Shown here piece by piece: positions 50,607 through 61,423 of a DNA stretch of 64,000 nucleotides (position 1 is the stretch's first letter; each line of letters opens with the position of its first letter). The notes under the pieces were generated by a model. That model did no database searches. It saw only the letters and a list, made by a program, of their open reading frames with translations, and had not been told where the DNA came from. The DNA is from Sepioteuthis lessoniana (lineage: Eukaryota > Mollusca > Cephalopoda > Myopsida > Loliginidae): positions 19,027,223 to 19,091,222 of the forward strand of contig OY757916.1 in assembly GCA_963585895.1 (NCBI GenBank). Direction: 5' to 3'. A program made the position numbers and the translations under genes.

Positions 50607-51057
50607 TGTAATATATTTCCTTGACCAGAAGCGAATCCAGCAAATGAAGTCTAGTCGTAGATAAAATTAACAAAGTGATGACCGGAAAAAAAAGCAATGC
50701 GTGGGCTTGATACTTGATGCATAAAGAAAATGAGTGGGTGTAACCCATGAACAATGGAAAACAAGCATTGCGTGGGTGTAAACCGTGTTCAATGAAAAAC
50801 GGGCATTACGTAGGTAAAGAGGCGTAGCCTTGTGGATCGCATGGGGGTTTTAAGACTATATAAGGTCAAGAATTTTGGCTGAAGTTAAGTTGCCGCCGGC
50901 CATTCTGACTCCCGACAGCTCCTTGTGAGTGCGAACTCTCTCCAACTGCTCTCCTGCTCCACGCAAACATCTCTATCGTAGAATAGAAATTCAAGATTAT
51001 ATTTTTATGTATATGCGTTCTTCGTTGTTTGTCAAGATCCAGCAGTGGTATACAACA
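50607..51057 (+). mobile_element. Putative solo LTR (451 bp) with TATA box
   Basis: Starts TGTAATATAT and ends GGTATACAACA, with CATA on both sides (50603-50606 and 51058-51061). TATATAAGG lies at 50857-50865, about 250 bp in, followed by a GC-richer stretch typical of R/U5. Three similar words GCATTGCGTGGG / GCATTACGTAGG / GCAATGCGTGGG (near 50694-50815) are repeated enhancer-like units in the U3 part. No internal region follows, so it is solo. The boundaries rest on a 4-bp TSD only. Confidence 0.5.
50857..50865 (+). promoter_or_regulatory. TATA box of the putative LTR
   Basis: CTATATAAGGTC is a strong TATA-box match; transcription would start about 30 bases downstream, near 50890. It is tied to the LTR call. 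Confidence 0.5.
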
Positions 51058-51271
51058 CATATATATGGTTAAGGCATAAATACATTTTACTCTCTATATA
51101 GTGACACTCTCACACAAGATCTATTATACGCACTAAATTTACCAACTCAGATTTAGATCCCACAAACTACTACATTGAACGTATTATCTCTTTTTTCCTA
51201 TACTATAAACATTGGAAAATATTTACGCTCCGACTAATATAATCTTTACTTATAAGTAAAGACTTAGAAAC

Positions 51272-51378
51272 AAAATTTTCATTCGATTTAAAGAAATAAA
51301 ATTTTCATTCGATTTAAAGAAATAAAATTTTCATTCGATTTAAAGAAATAAAATTTTCATTCGATTTAAAGAAATAAA
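51272..51378 (+). repeat. 26-bp tandem repeat, about 4 copies
   Basis: ATTTTCATTCGATTTAAAGA begins at 51275, 51301, 51327 and 51353, with AATAAA completing each unit. The copies are identical, so the array is recent. Confidence 0.95.
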
Positions 51379-51424
51379 ATTTATTGATCAGTGTTTTCAA
51401 TCATTTACACCTTTTTCCGCAACA

Positions 51425-51492
51425 TGCACACACACACACACACACATAGACATATATATATATGCGTGTATGTGTGCGTGTGTGTGTGCATG
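51425..51492. repeat. (CA)n...(TA)n...(TG)n microsatellite
   Basis: CA run, short TATA and GTGTGT run; the CA and TG parts are inverted and can pair. Confidence 0.85.
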
Positions 51493-51545
51493 TGTCGTAT
51501 TAATGACAAACTGTAAAAATTTTTGGTAAAAAATGTTTATTTTTT

Positions 51546-51940
51546 ACCGTACAAGTTTCGCTATATTGCATAGCATTTTCAACGGTAAGTGTGAAAAGCA
51601 ATACTTGTTTTCATGTAATGCTGTTGTTGGTAACAATGTAACGTTTGTGCTTAATTCAACGTAAATGTTTGTTAATGTTATGTTCTGTGATGATCCACTG
51701 ATTTGGAAAATTTCAATTATCTCCAACTCTGGCTCAGTTGATCATCACAGAACATAACATTTACGTTAAATCAAACACAAACGCTACATTGTTACCAAAA
51801 ACAACATAACATAAAAACAAACATTCCTTTTCACAAATCAGACACAAACCCTACATTGTTACCCAACAACAACATAATATAAAAACAAACATTACTTTTC
51901 ACATTAACCGTTGAAACTGCTATATAATATATCGAAAGAG
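51546..51940. mobile_element. Foldback / MITE-like element with long inverted arms
   Basis: Left arm 51546-51707 and right arm 51733-51940 are reverse complements over most of their length. GATGATC / GATCATC, TGTTATGTTCTGTGATGATC, GGTAACAATGTAACGTTTGT, TTTTCAACGGTAAGTGTGAA and TCGCTATATTGCATAGC all have partners. The right arm carries an extra internal duplication of about 68 bp (AAACAAACATTCCTTTTCAC / AAACAAACATTACTTTTCAC). The spacer is about 25 bp. No coding frame is present. Confidence 0.75.
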
Positions 51941-51944
51941 GTTG

Positions 51945-52512
51945 GTTGGTTGGTCTTTATAGCATATCAATCATTGTAGGTGATTTCATGCCAAATCCAT
52001 TTTTATACAAGTAATCGGTTCTATTTCAAACAATTTAGTTTAGCATGAGTGCACAGTTTAATTTTCGAAAACAATTCTATTTCAAGCAATTCAGTCAGTT
52101 TAGTATAAGTATAAATTTTGTCTACGCACAGTTAAATATCAAAAACAGTTCTATTTCAAACAATTCAATTTAACGTAAGTATAGTTTCAATGTCATAAAC
52201 AGTTATATTTAAACAATTCAGTTTAACATAAGTATGTAGTTTACATGTCAAACAGTTCTATTTCAAGTAATTCAGTTCAGCATAAGTACGCAAATTAGTT
52301 CTATTTAACCCATAGATAGAGTCCTATCAGGCGCTACCACTCCGCGTGAGAGTAGACCTGGGAGCGATGGCAGTGAAGGGGTACACTGTATTCCCTAAAA
52401 CTCCAGCATTACTGGAGCCTCACCATCAGATTGTTTAGTGTCATATCCAGGACGCTTGTTGAGTGGAGGTCCTCTGCAGCCGGTGTATTCTACTGCCCCA
52501 TCCGACTCTGCA
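51945..52512 (-). mobile_element. LR1, complete
   Basis: Reverse LR1: GGTTGGTTGGTTGGTCTTTA tail, TTCAGTTTA-type units, GTAGACCTGGGAGCGATGGC, CTCCAGCATTACTGGAGCCT and head CTGCCCCATCCGACTCTGCA. TSD not clear because the left side joins the foldback element. Confidence 0.85.
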
Positions 52513-52928
52513 ATTTATAAAAAGGGAGGAGCTTCTGTTTAATGACAAAAATATGGTGAAGGCAATCTTTCACGGAGAAGTTAACTCCAAAACTGGAGTA
52601 GAAAACTTTAGCATTAACCCCCCTGTTGACTTGTAAATATCTTTTAACAAGAAAAGTTTAAGAGAAAATACTCTGAAATAAAATCTGCATTTAGTTTAGT
52701 CACCAGTTATCTTGCGTTACTTATAAACTGGGGTGTAGTTATGTAGACCTAGACAGCAGCATGTCTTAAAAGCGCACGTCACAATAATCCTGACTTACAT
52801 ATTTCTTACTACCTTATTATCTTACGCATTTTGTGTATTTTCCACAAGTTGAATTGGTTATAAATCAGTATGTTTGAGTTGTAATTTAGGTGGTAAAGAT
52901 CACTACCACCTGTCAAGACATGGTTGGT

Positions 52929-52935
<7 letters not shown>
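52513..52935. other. Unassigned gap
   Basis: No listed repeat or domain-bearing frame. Confidence 0.3.
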
Positions 52936-52961
<26 letters not shown>

Positions 52962-53164
52962 CCACAAGGTCAATTTTTAAGCGTTGTTTAACAGGTTTGA
53001 ATTCAGAGTTTTCCTTCTCCAAGACTAGTTGCCTTACCAAGGCTGAAGAAGCCAATCTGTCCTATTTACCCATAGCTGGAGGGAGAATTATTAGATTCAT
53101 ACCTTTCCCAAGGGTATTAGTGCTGTGTGAAATGTAATCAGTCTCGTCTAGGATTTGAACTAAC

Positions 53165-53165
<1 letters not shown>
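52962..53165 (-). mobile_element. SINE-1, truncated at both ends
   Basis: CACAAGGTCAATTTTTAAGC, TTCCTTCTCCAAGACTAGTT, GGAGGGAGAATTATTAGATT and GTCTAGGATTTGAACTAACT. Both ends run into TA microsatellite. The tRNA-like head ends at the B box. Confidence 0.88.
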
Positions 53166-53218
<53 letters not shown>

Positions 53219-53225
53219 GTTAGTG
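53158..53225. repeat. (TA)n inside a perfect palindrome
   Basis: ACTAACTGCA to the left and TGCAGTTAGT to the right of a TA run of about 50 bp are exact reverse complements, so the whole 68 bp can extrude as a hairpin. Confidence 0.9.
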
Positions 53226-53267
53226 TTAGAATTTATTGCTGAAAGCGTTTTAAAAAGCAGCTTTGTA

Positions 53268-53372
53268 ATAAAGTCGGTGACCATTGTCGAAGGTGACCCG
53301 AAGGCTCCCCTTTCCATAGCTACTACACCGAGGTGTAGGAGTTGGGTGCTACTCCTTTCCCTCGAGTTTTAA
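53268..53372 (-). mobile_element. SINE-3, 3' part only
   Basis: GTCGGTGACCATTGTCGAAG, GTGACCCGAAGGCTCCCC and ACACCGAGGTGTAGGAG are the reversed SINE-3 3' end. It stops at TTTCCCTCGAG. Confidence 0.8.
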
Positions 53373-53519
53373 CACTAGTTAACAGCCGTTATGCTTTACT
53401 GGATTTACCAATATTCTGTATTTCAGCAAAATAAATTGAAACATGTAGACTACACTGATGATCTAGAGCTTCTTATACATACGCCTGTTCAAGCCAAACC
53501 CTAGCAGCATAACCTGAAG

Positions 53520-54009
53520 AAAGTTTCGTTCGTCTTATTTGGATGGTGTCTGGATGAGAGGTGGGCGGCCGTACAACCTTTATTGAATGGGGTATTACTT
53601 TCAGGACTTGATTAAAACACCATGAAGCATTCTTTTCTTGCTTTTTCTCCATGTGTTTTGTTAGAATCTAGGTGGTGCATCCATATGGTAGTACTGACAC
53701 AGCCATGGAAGAAATCCATCCATCTTTCTCCTATGTATAAAATCAAATACCTTGAAGAAATCTAGGAACGGTAGTGTTGCCTCAAAATGTGTTTCATGTA
53801 CTCCTTCGATGATTTGACGAGTAGTCAGAATATGTAATGTTGGAAATCGATTTCCTCGAAAGCCATTCTGATTTTTCCCTGGAATTTTCTCGACTTTAGG
53901 TCGGACATGTCTGCAAAGCGTTACAAACTATAGCAACTATAATAGAAGGAATCATGCCTCTATGGTTCTTTGGGGTGTAAAGATTGCTTTCTAAGGGATG
54001 AAGTGGATA
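53520..54009 (-). mobile_element. RTE-like LINE, 3' side, old (interrupted by LR1)
   Basis: On plus GTTCGTCTTATTTGGATGGT, GACACAGCCATGGAAGAAAT and ACTCCTTCGATGATTTGACG are reversed RTE-like segments (C-terminal region and motif A side), joined by an internal deletion near 53730. CAGTCTT at 54010-54016 is repeated at 54685-54691 around the LR1 insertion. Confidence 0.65.
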
Positions 54010-54016
54010 CAGTCTT

Positions 54017-54684
54017 CTGGTTGGTTGGTTGGTGGGTTGGTTGGTTGGTTTTATGGCATATCAACCTTTGTTGGTTATTTAACGTCAAATCCACTTTTAT
54101 GCAACTAGTCAGTTCTATTTCAAAAAATTCAGCTTAGCATGAGTACACAGATTAATTGTCAAAAACATTTCTATTTCAAGCTATTCAGTTAATTCAAACA
54201 GTTCTTATTCAGCTAATTCAGTTTAGTATAAGTACAGATTTTGTTTACTCACAGTTAAATGTCAAAACAGTTCTATATTAAACAATTGAATTTAGTGTAA
54301 GTAGAGTTTCAATGTCAAAACAGTTCTATTTCAAACAATTTAGTTTAGCATAAGCATGCATTTTAAATGTAAGTACAGTTTAATTGTGAAAAATATTTCT
54401 ATTTCAAGCTATTCAGTTTGGTCAAACAATTCAGTTTGCATAAGTATGCCGTTAGTTCAATTTAACCCATAGATAGGGCCCAATCAGGTGCTACCACGTC
54501 GGGCTAGAGTAGACCTGGGAGAAATGGCAATGAAGGGGTGCTCCGTATTCCCCAAAGCCCCAGCATCACTGGAACCTCACCATCAGATTGTTTAGTGTCA
54601 TATCCAGAACACTCTTGGGGGGGGGTCTTACCTCTCTGCAGAGAAGCTGTCGGTGTATTCTACGGCCCCAGTTGACTAGGCAAG
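54017..54684 (-). mobile_element. LR1, complete, inserted in the RTE-like LINE
   Basis: Reverse LR1 from (GGTT)n and CATATCAACCTTTGTTGG tail to head GGCCCCAGTTGACTAGGCA. CAGTCTT is present on both sides as a short TSD. Confidence 0.87.
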
Positions 54685-54691
54685 CAGTCTT

Positions 54692-55590
54692 TTGTCTATT
54701 TCTCTTTTGAGTTTTACCTATACACAACTTTGCTTTCAAGAAGTAAGTTAATAAATTCTCTTGTCTTCCGTTATTCCGGAGGTATTTCGTCGAAAGCTTG
54801 CAGCTTTTATGAATTTAATTCTTTTCAGTACTGCGTCAAATTCGTCCTTCGTAAATTGTCCTAGTTTAATGTTTACTTGGCAATTAATAATTTTTTCAGT
54901 AAGTTTATTAGTGATTTCAGGAGATTTCCAAATAGATTCTTGAATTGTTCTATCCACTTCTGAAGTCTTTCATCTTGGCTAGCAGCTTTAAATTTTGCTC
55001 TCTAAGTGCTTTTATTTCTGTTTACTCATTTACTTTCTACTGTTCTAATCGTGAGTGTCTACCTTCTACCGAATGTTTAATTTTACTAATTTCTCCTTGA
55101 ATGTATTCTAGTTGTTCTTTTTCGTATATTTTAGTTCTATCTGGACTTTCTTAAGCTTCTGCACATTGGCATTTGTTGGATTTCATATATCAAGTAAGGT
55201 TTCTTTTTTCATGCTATCTCGCTTTTCCCTAACTGCTATTGACTCTCCGGGAACTCTACATTTGGCTTCTGGTTTAGTTGGTATGCAATCGGCTGCTGCT
55301 TCTAAGTGACCCGTAACAAAGTTTTCATATTTGTCATACGGAGTATATATTTCAGATGTCTCTTGAAGAGTATCGAACTTGATTCTTACAGTTAGTGTAT
55401 ACTAATTACTTTTATCACTATAGGCAAGTGATGACCAGCCATATCGGGAAGCTTTACCAGTTTCTTTTTTTATTATGACTCAGGTGAATCTTTGCTGAGG
55501 CGATTCTGTGATCGAAAGATACACCTCCAAAGAATTATTACTCTTCAGTGTTCAAAGTGCTGTTTCTCTAGTTTTTGTTTGTGAATATAT
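54692..55590 (-). mobile_element. RTE-like LINE, region between endonuclease and RT (continues 53520-54009)
   Basis: On minus, downstream to upstream: NIKLGQFTKDEFDAVLKRIK, with FRRNTSGITEDKR (near 54770; start of the reverse transcriptase, relatives read KIKxxKAxGxDxIPPEVW); CRVPGESIAVREKR near 55240; YENFVTGHLEAAADCIPTK near 55300; QETSEIYTPYDKYEN near 55340. Stops are frequent. It belongs to the same old copy as 53520-54009. Confidence 0.7.
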
Positions 55591-55612
55591 AACTTAAGTG
55601 TCATTAAGAGTT

Positions 55613-55856
55613 CATATTTACCAACCCCTCCACTCGGACAGGGTCAATTTTTTAAGCGGAGTTTAGCAGGTTTGAATTCAGAGTTTTCCTTCTCCTAGAC
55701 TAGTTGCCTCACCAAGGCTGAAGAACCCTACTATTTTAACCATAGCTGGAGGGAGAATAATTGGATTCATACCTTTCCCAAGGGTATTAGTGCAATGTGA
55801 AATGCAATCAGTCTCTCCCATGATTTGAACTCGAGTCGCCGTGTCCATTTCCTACA
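55613..55856 (-). mobile_element. SINE-1, 5'-truncated, exact 17-bp TSD
   Basis: ATATTTACCAACCCCTCC to CCGTGTCCATTTCCTAC. AAGTGTCATTAAGAGTT lies at 55596-55612 and 55857-55873. The element begins at GTAGGAAATGG, lacking the first 25 bases of the tRNA-like head including the A box, so it was truncated during insertion. Confidence 0.93.
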
Positions 55857-55974
55857 AAGTGTCATTAAGAGTTATTCACATAAGTGTAAGTTATAACACT
55901 ATAGTTTCGTCCGGTTACCGGTAACAAACAATATGCTTAATTTGTTAGCACGGCACCAGATTTTGTACCATCAA

Positions 55975-56085
55975 TCGGCCGTGGGTTTTTAGGGTCGAAT
56001 CTTGTTTATGGCTCTGCCGTGGGTCTTTAGGGTCGAATCCTGCGCCTCTGCCGTGGGTTTTCAGGGTCGAATCCTACGTCTTGCT
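55975..56085 (+). repeat. Short tandem-like repeat GCCGTGGGTTTTTAGGGTCG x3
   Basis: GCCGTGGGT(T/C)TT(T/C)AGGGTCGAATC occurs three times at 30-50-bp spacing, directly upstream of the 60-bp array. Confidence 0.8.
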
Positions 56086-56340
56086 GTCACGTGGATTTAC
56101 AGCACTTATCTTGCACACGATACCAAATATAGTACGATGGTTTTACCAAGCACCAATTATTACACTATCACCCGGTCCGGTACCAAATGGGATACTATGT
56201 TCTTGTAACTATCGTTTGGGTACGGTATTAAATGTAACATTATCTTGGTACGGCACCATTGTAACGACTATCATCGCCGATACCAGCACCAAATGTAATA
56301 CCGTTGCGCACGACAACATTTATTGTACTAAATGTAATAA

Positions 56341-56860
56341 TAATGATTGATCTTATCCTAGTAACGGCGCTAAATTTGGTACTATAGTTGTCACGGCACT
56401 TCTACTTTGATCTTATCCTAGTAACGGCGCCTAATATGGTACCATAGTTGTCACGGTACTTCTACTTTGATCTTATCCTAGTAACGGTGCCAAATGTGGT
56501 ACTATAGTTGTCACGGTACTTCTACTTTGATCTTATCCTAGTAACGGCGCCAAATGTAGTACTATAGTTGTTACGGTACTTCTACTTTGATCTTATCCTA
56601 GTAATGGCGTCAAATGTGGTACTATAGTTGTTACGGTACTTCTACTTTGATCTTATCCTAGTAACGGCGCCTAATGTGGTACTATAGTTGTTACGGTACT
56701 TCTACTTTGATCTTATCGTAGTAACGGTGCCAAATGTGGTACTATAGTTGTCACGGTACTTTTACTTTGATCTTATCCTAGTAACGGCGCCGAATGTGGT
56801 ACTATAGTTGTCACGGTACTTTTACTTTGATCTTATCCTGGTAACGCTGCCAAATGCGTT
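56341..56860 (+). repeat. 60-bp tandem array, about 8.5 units
   Basis: Units start TCTACTTTGATCTTATCCTA and contain GTAACGGCGCCAAATGTGG and TACTATAGTTGTCACGGTAC. The period is exactly 60 bp with about 1-4 changes per unit and no indels. TACCA/GGTAC words in the preceding 350 bp suggest the array grew from local sequence. Confidence 0.95.
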
Positions 56861-56959
56861 TCCAGGTAGTTTGTCAATCAATCCTCTCTGTGCTCACGAT
56901 GTGTTTGAAAGATAGAAAGATAGGGAAGGATACAATCCAGTCGGAACTTCTTCTGACGG

Positions 56960-57078
56960 TCGCGGTTATCCGTTGGAAAAAAAGTTCGCTGAGTGTTGGC
57001 AACTAAAAGACCAGAAGAACTCTCCGTCAATAATTAACGATCATTTATTGTTCGATGTTCAGACTGCATACAGTAGCA

Positions 57079-57140
<62 letters not shown>

Positions 57141-57300
57141 TGGGAGAGAACCTATAAGGGTGTATGAACAGACACAAAGTAGTCTCCAGCCTGACCGAAC
57201 TCTCTGACCGCCAACCTCTAACTGACAACTTTCAACTTTTTCAAAATTCGCTAATTTTTATATATCTAAATACAGGATATAGGTAGGGTGATGTCATCTT
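56960..57300 (-). mobile_element. LTR-like promoter/polyadenylation segment
   Basis: On minus, TAGATATATAAAAATTAGC (TATA box, near 57255-57270) is followed about 215 bp later by GAACAATAAATGATCG (AATAAA, near 57048). In between is a moderately GC-rich stretch with an expanded (CTAT)n(CT)n. This is the U3-R-U5 order of an LTR. Ends and TSD could not be fixed. The microsatellite (GA)n(TAGA)n at 57080-57141 lies within it. Confidence 0.35.
57080..57141. repeat. (GA)n(TAGA)n microsatellite
   Basis: AGAGAGAG run followed by eight ATAG units. Confidence 0.92.
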
Positions 57301-57544
57301 GTTAAGTTATTGCGTCACTCACACGTGTCCCCAAATGTTTATCATGTTTTCATTTCCCCAATCAAACCAGTGACAAGACGTGAATCTCTTTTATTTACAT
57401 TTGGTCTTCCTGAGTAGATGACAGTTCTCTGGTCGAGATGCACTAGCTTGAACTTTCCAATTTGACTCAGATTTCCGCTCAAAGATTTCAGCTAACTCAA
57501 CAGCTAAGTGAAAAACTCGCAGCCTAACCAAACCAGATAATAAA

Positions 57545-57690
57545 ATAATTAACCATAATAGTTCATAGTATTCACTTCCTTTTTTGGAATTTAATGTTTA
57601 GGCATACAAGCCAATTCTCGAGGGAATAGTTCTTTGGTGAACAACTAGTCTGGCAAAAGAACAACTCTTATGTTAAAACGAGGATGCGAA
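57545..57690 (-). mobile_element. RTE-like LINE fragment (endonuclease region), weak
   Basis: TTAATGTTTAGGCATACAAG, CCAATTCTCGAGGGAATAG parallels TTTGGTGTTTAGGTACACAA, GCTTGTTCTCGAGAGAAAA near 34265. On minus this reads SLENWLVCLNIKFQKRK, a piece of the endonuclease domain. Confidence 0.5.
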
Positions 57691-57699
57691 CTCTTCAAG

Positions 57700-58970
57700 T
57701 TTTTCATTGCTGCCTTATGGGTGAGTCTGTAGGGAACGAATGAATAAATAAAAAAAAATTAAATTAAATTTAAAAATAAATAAATAAATATAAAGAAAAC
57801 TATTAAATTTGCAGAAAACTCCCTGAGGTCCATAACAGGAAAATGGGATGACGCATGCGTAAAAAGAAAAAAGGCATTTCCTCTTGAAAAAGGGGACGAG
57901 TCATTCTCTCTCTCCTTCAGGCAGTGACTAGCGGATTGATAACCTCGTGCTGTTGTTTTGGGCACCACGAATACGTCTTTGGGCGTAGCGTCGGTTAGTC
58001 CCTTCACCCAGTATCAGCTCTCTCTCTATCGGTCAGCACTATGCTGAAATATACAAGACCCACAAATGAACTATAAACTAACTCTTACCGGACTTTGACA
58101 AACTTCAAAAAAGGAAACTAACCCTTATGGAAGCCCGAAATACCAAATGAGGACAAATACATACATGAAACGAATTAACGTATTTTTGACACCTTAACTG
58201 GGGGATTCAACCATTTCAATGTATTCAGGAAAAACTCCCTCATCCACGGAATGGTTGTTGAACCCAGTAAATAAAGGAAAGTATAAAAGAAACGTCTTCG
58301 TCTCTTATCTGTTTCTATCTTTTCTTTTGTATAATCCTTTTTGGGACTTTCTTGGGCAAGGCATTACACGACCAGACAACGTGGGGTAAAATAATAGAAC
58401 CAAAATATGGAGTCAGATATCTTACAGCAACACAGCCTTGCCCCTAGCCTCTGATTCCTCAGCCACACATGCCCCACAAGTCCTGGGAGACAACCCCCAC
58501 CTAAACTGTAATGCATATACACGAAGACAGACTTTTTTCATTTTCTAAATTGCAGATTTTCAATCTCCTATTTCTAATCTGAATATCTAAAGTTGTCACA
58601 AGCATTATACTTTCAAAATGTATTGTATTTCACCATTGTTATAACTACAAAACAGCAGGGACACGCAATTTTATTTTAGACAATAACGTTACATTACAAT
58701 TCCCATTCTTCAATATTATCTTTTTTCAATTTTTTTTACTATTTTTACATGATTATTTAGCAGTAAAAATGAGGATTGAAGATCCCCACTTAAAACTGGC
58801 GTTTCTATCGGCTATTAGCAGAAAATAATATAAATCGATCAGTGCCAAATTTGACCACTTCGCCAATTACCAATTTTCTAGCGACAGACTGTTCTGCGGG
58901 CGACGTTTACCAAGGAATGTTTTTATTTCTTACGTGTTTGCTGAAAAACCTATTTAGCGAGTCCGCAATA
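57700..58970. other. Unassigned gap, promoter-like TATA near 58288
   Basis: No listed repeat is recognised in about 1.27 kb, the longest such stretch. GGAAAGTATAAAAGAAACG near 58277 is TATA-like. The minus frame at 57759-58007 (82 aa) has no recognised domain. This may be unique sequence or very old repeats. Confidence 0.35.
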
Positions 58971-59324
58971 GTTACGCTTATATAAAGTTCTTGCCGGGGA
59001 AAAAATTGGACTTTGACGTCATTGTTAGAAAAAAAAAGGGAGTAATTTTCAAATAACACTGTAACTTAAAGTTGTAGACGTTCCAATGCTTCCGGGGAAA
59101 AATCTGATTGGTACAGTCTACAATCAAAATGCAACTTAACTGGCCTTTTTCTGTACTTTGGAACATTTTTCTGGGGGAATATTTAAGTACAATTTCTTGT
59201 TTATCACTGTTCCTTCCTATCGTTTCTTTGAAATGGTTCTCAGTGATTAACGGTCTGCTACCCCTCGGCAAAAATATGGACTTACTACTCTTAGAAAACA
59301 ATTCTTCCATTATTTTTCATCATC
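58971..59324. other. Unassigned; 110-codon minus frame without known domain
   Basis: The minus frame at 58978-59310 reads SKSIFLPRGSRPLITENHF and PRKMFQSTEKGQLSCILIV. It does not match any family I recognise, and lies at the 3' side of an RTE-like LINE. It is probably incidental. Confidence 0.25.
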
Positions 59325-59995
59325 CTTGACAAAAAAGGATTCCTTTAACCCTTCCATGCCATTTGTCCCGATTACCTATAGCACTTGGTAAGTCCTCAAG
59401 ACACCATCCAGTGTCCGCATTGAGCTGATGAATGTAAGCTTTTGCTGGTTGCCAAACAGTGGAGAGTCGATGTGTTAGATTCCATTGGTGAACATAGCGT
59501 ATGAATTCATTCCTACTTTTCCAACAGTGCTCAGCATGCCTTTCTTGGATGGTAAATGACCGTTTAGCTGCTATTTTGTGAGGTGCTGCTTTCAGAATTT
59601 GCTCCAAACAGCACGCAGCATTCTTGCGTATTTCCAATCTAGCTTTTCTTACCAAGTTTTTGGTTAAAATCAAAGCGGTGCAACAGTAGAGTATTACTGA
59701 CACAGTTACAGCACGGAAGAATTCCTGTTTTATTTTATCAGGTCAATAACTCGTCAGAAGCAGTTCACGCTTTACCTATGCGTATTTGGACATCACTTTC
59801 AGTTGATAAGATATTACTACCGAGGTTCTATTAATTTCTGAGGCTTCCCATTGAATGAAGAGAAGGTTTCATCTTGTTTATCGGAGTTTATGTAGAGACC
59901 AATGACCCTTAATGTCTGACCAAAGCTTTGCAGCAGAGATATTTGCAGGAAACGCTATATAATCAGCGTTGTCTGCATCAACAACAGTTTCTATT
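59325..59995 (-). mobile_element. RTE-like LINE 3' part, old
   Basis: ORF 59320-59703 on minus reads LEIRKNAACCLEQILKAAPH, ERHAEHCWKSRNEFIRYVHQ and DLPSAIGNRDKWHGRVKGI, clearly the family C-terminus though many residues differ. Upstream, 59720-59990 keeps the region before it (LINxTEVVxY-type text and QTLRVIGLYIN near 59900). The frame remains open although diverged. Confidence 0.8.
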
Positions 59996-60124
59996 TCAAA
60001 TACGTTTCTTTTAATCCATGAAAAATTTCCTTAGCACGGTTGTACTATAACGGTACCAAATAGACGGTTGTGCCACCACACGCTCGAACATGTTAATGGC
60101 TGTATCGCTACGTCTATAGTAGTA

Positions 60125-60408
60125 CTATTTACCCAACCCCTCCGCTCGGGCAGGATATAACACAAGGTCAATTTTTAAGCGAAGTTTAACAGGTTTGAAT
60201 TCAGAGTTTTCCTTCTCCTAGACTAGTTGCCTCACCAAGGCTGAAGAACCTAGTCTGCCCTACTATTTATCCATAGCTGGAGGGAGAATATTTGGATTCA
60301 TACCTTTCCCAAGGGTATGTGAAATGCAATCAGTCTCGTCCAGGATTTGAACTCGTGTCACCGGGTCCATATCCTGCGACGATAACCATTACACCACGGG
60401 CACCTCCA
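60125..60408 (-). mobile_element. SINE-1, full length, exact 17-bp TSD
   Basis: CTATTTACCCAACCCCTCCG to ACCATTACACCACGGGCACC. CTACGTCTATAGTAGTA lies at 60108-60124 and 60409-60425. The B box reads GGATTTGAACTCG on plus. Confidence 0.94.
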
Positions 60409-60425
60409 CTACGTCTATAGTAGTA

Positions 60426-61279
60426 GTCGAATTCTGTTGTGACCTCGTCGCTTGAAAGGTTGACGAACCCATGAAACTCTATCTTATTGCACTAATGTAA
60501 AGATTTACTCACTGCTACAATTTGTTAGTAGTCGCCGGGAGAAGGAAAAAAAGAAAATGAAAGTTAAGTCGACTGCGTTAGCTGGGCAAAGAGAAACAAC
60601 ATGTCATGAATAGAAAGAGAAAACAGACATAGACCTTGAATTTTCTTTCTGTATTTTCTTTTTGTTCTAACGTGTTTGTTCGCTGGTTTTGTCTTCACGG
60701 ATTCGCATCTGATGTGTGGCCCTTTTTCGGAGCTCATCCTAAAATGGGGACCCGCAATTTTTTTCTGTCTTTACATCTTCCTGGCTGGTGTTCAACTGCC
60801 TGTCTTCACCTACTCGCATCCCTCCAAACAGAGTCGCCCCCTTACTTCCGACAGATGTCGGGGAGATGAATTTACTTTCCACTTTCCAGTTGTTTGAAGT
60901 GATCACTTCCTGTGCAAGTCAATTAAAAATAATTGGATTTCTTTTCAGCTTTTGACTAACATTTGTCTGTTAGATATTTGCCGGTCAGAAAATGAAATTT
61001 GGCCCCCTACTTTTTACTATTCAACAACATGGCTCCAATCGGAGAAATTTCTCTTAAAATAATGGGAAAAGATTATAAAACGCATTCAGGAAAAAACCTA
61101 TGTTCCAAGAAGCCTGAAAATGTATGTAGGTTCTTTCTCATATCTAAGCTTATTTTATTTTTCATGGATTAAAAATAAGGGAAGAAAAGTATTCTAAGAG
61201 GGGTGAGTCCCTACTCAGCAAGGGATTCTTTACGCTTTACTGGATTTTTAGTATTGGTTATATTATTTTATTTATGAAC
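60426..61279. other. Unassigned gap
   Basis: Two overlapping plus frames at 60636-60897 have no recognised domain. No listed repeat was seen. Confidence 0.3.
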
Positions 61280-61423
61280 TGCCGATAAAAAAAAGTTCTG
61301 AAACTTGAACAGCATGCAGCAAGCGAATGTATTACAATTTTACTGATACACTTTCTGAGAAGTAATCCACTTTATGAGATTTCTGCGGCGGAAAAAGGAG
61401 AAAAGTATAAAATAAAATTCAGA

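Noticed and set aside
56341-56860. CRISPR-like array
   Set aside because: The 60-bp units are contiguous without variable spacers and the DNA is clearly from an animal genome; it is a minisatellite.
60636-60897. Two overlapping plus-strand ORFs read as a possible secreted protein
   Set aside because: Both are short, overlap in different frames and have no conserved motif.
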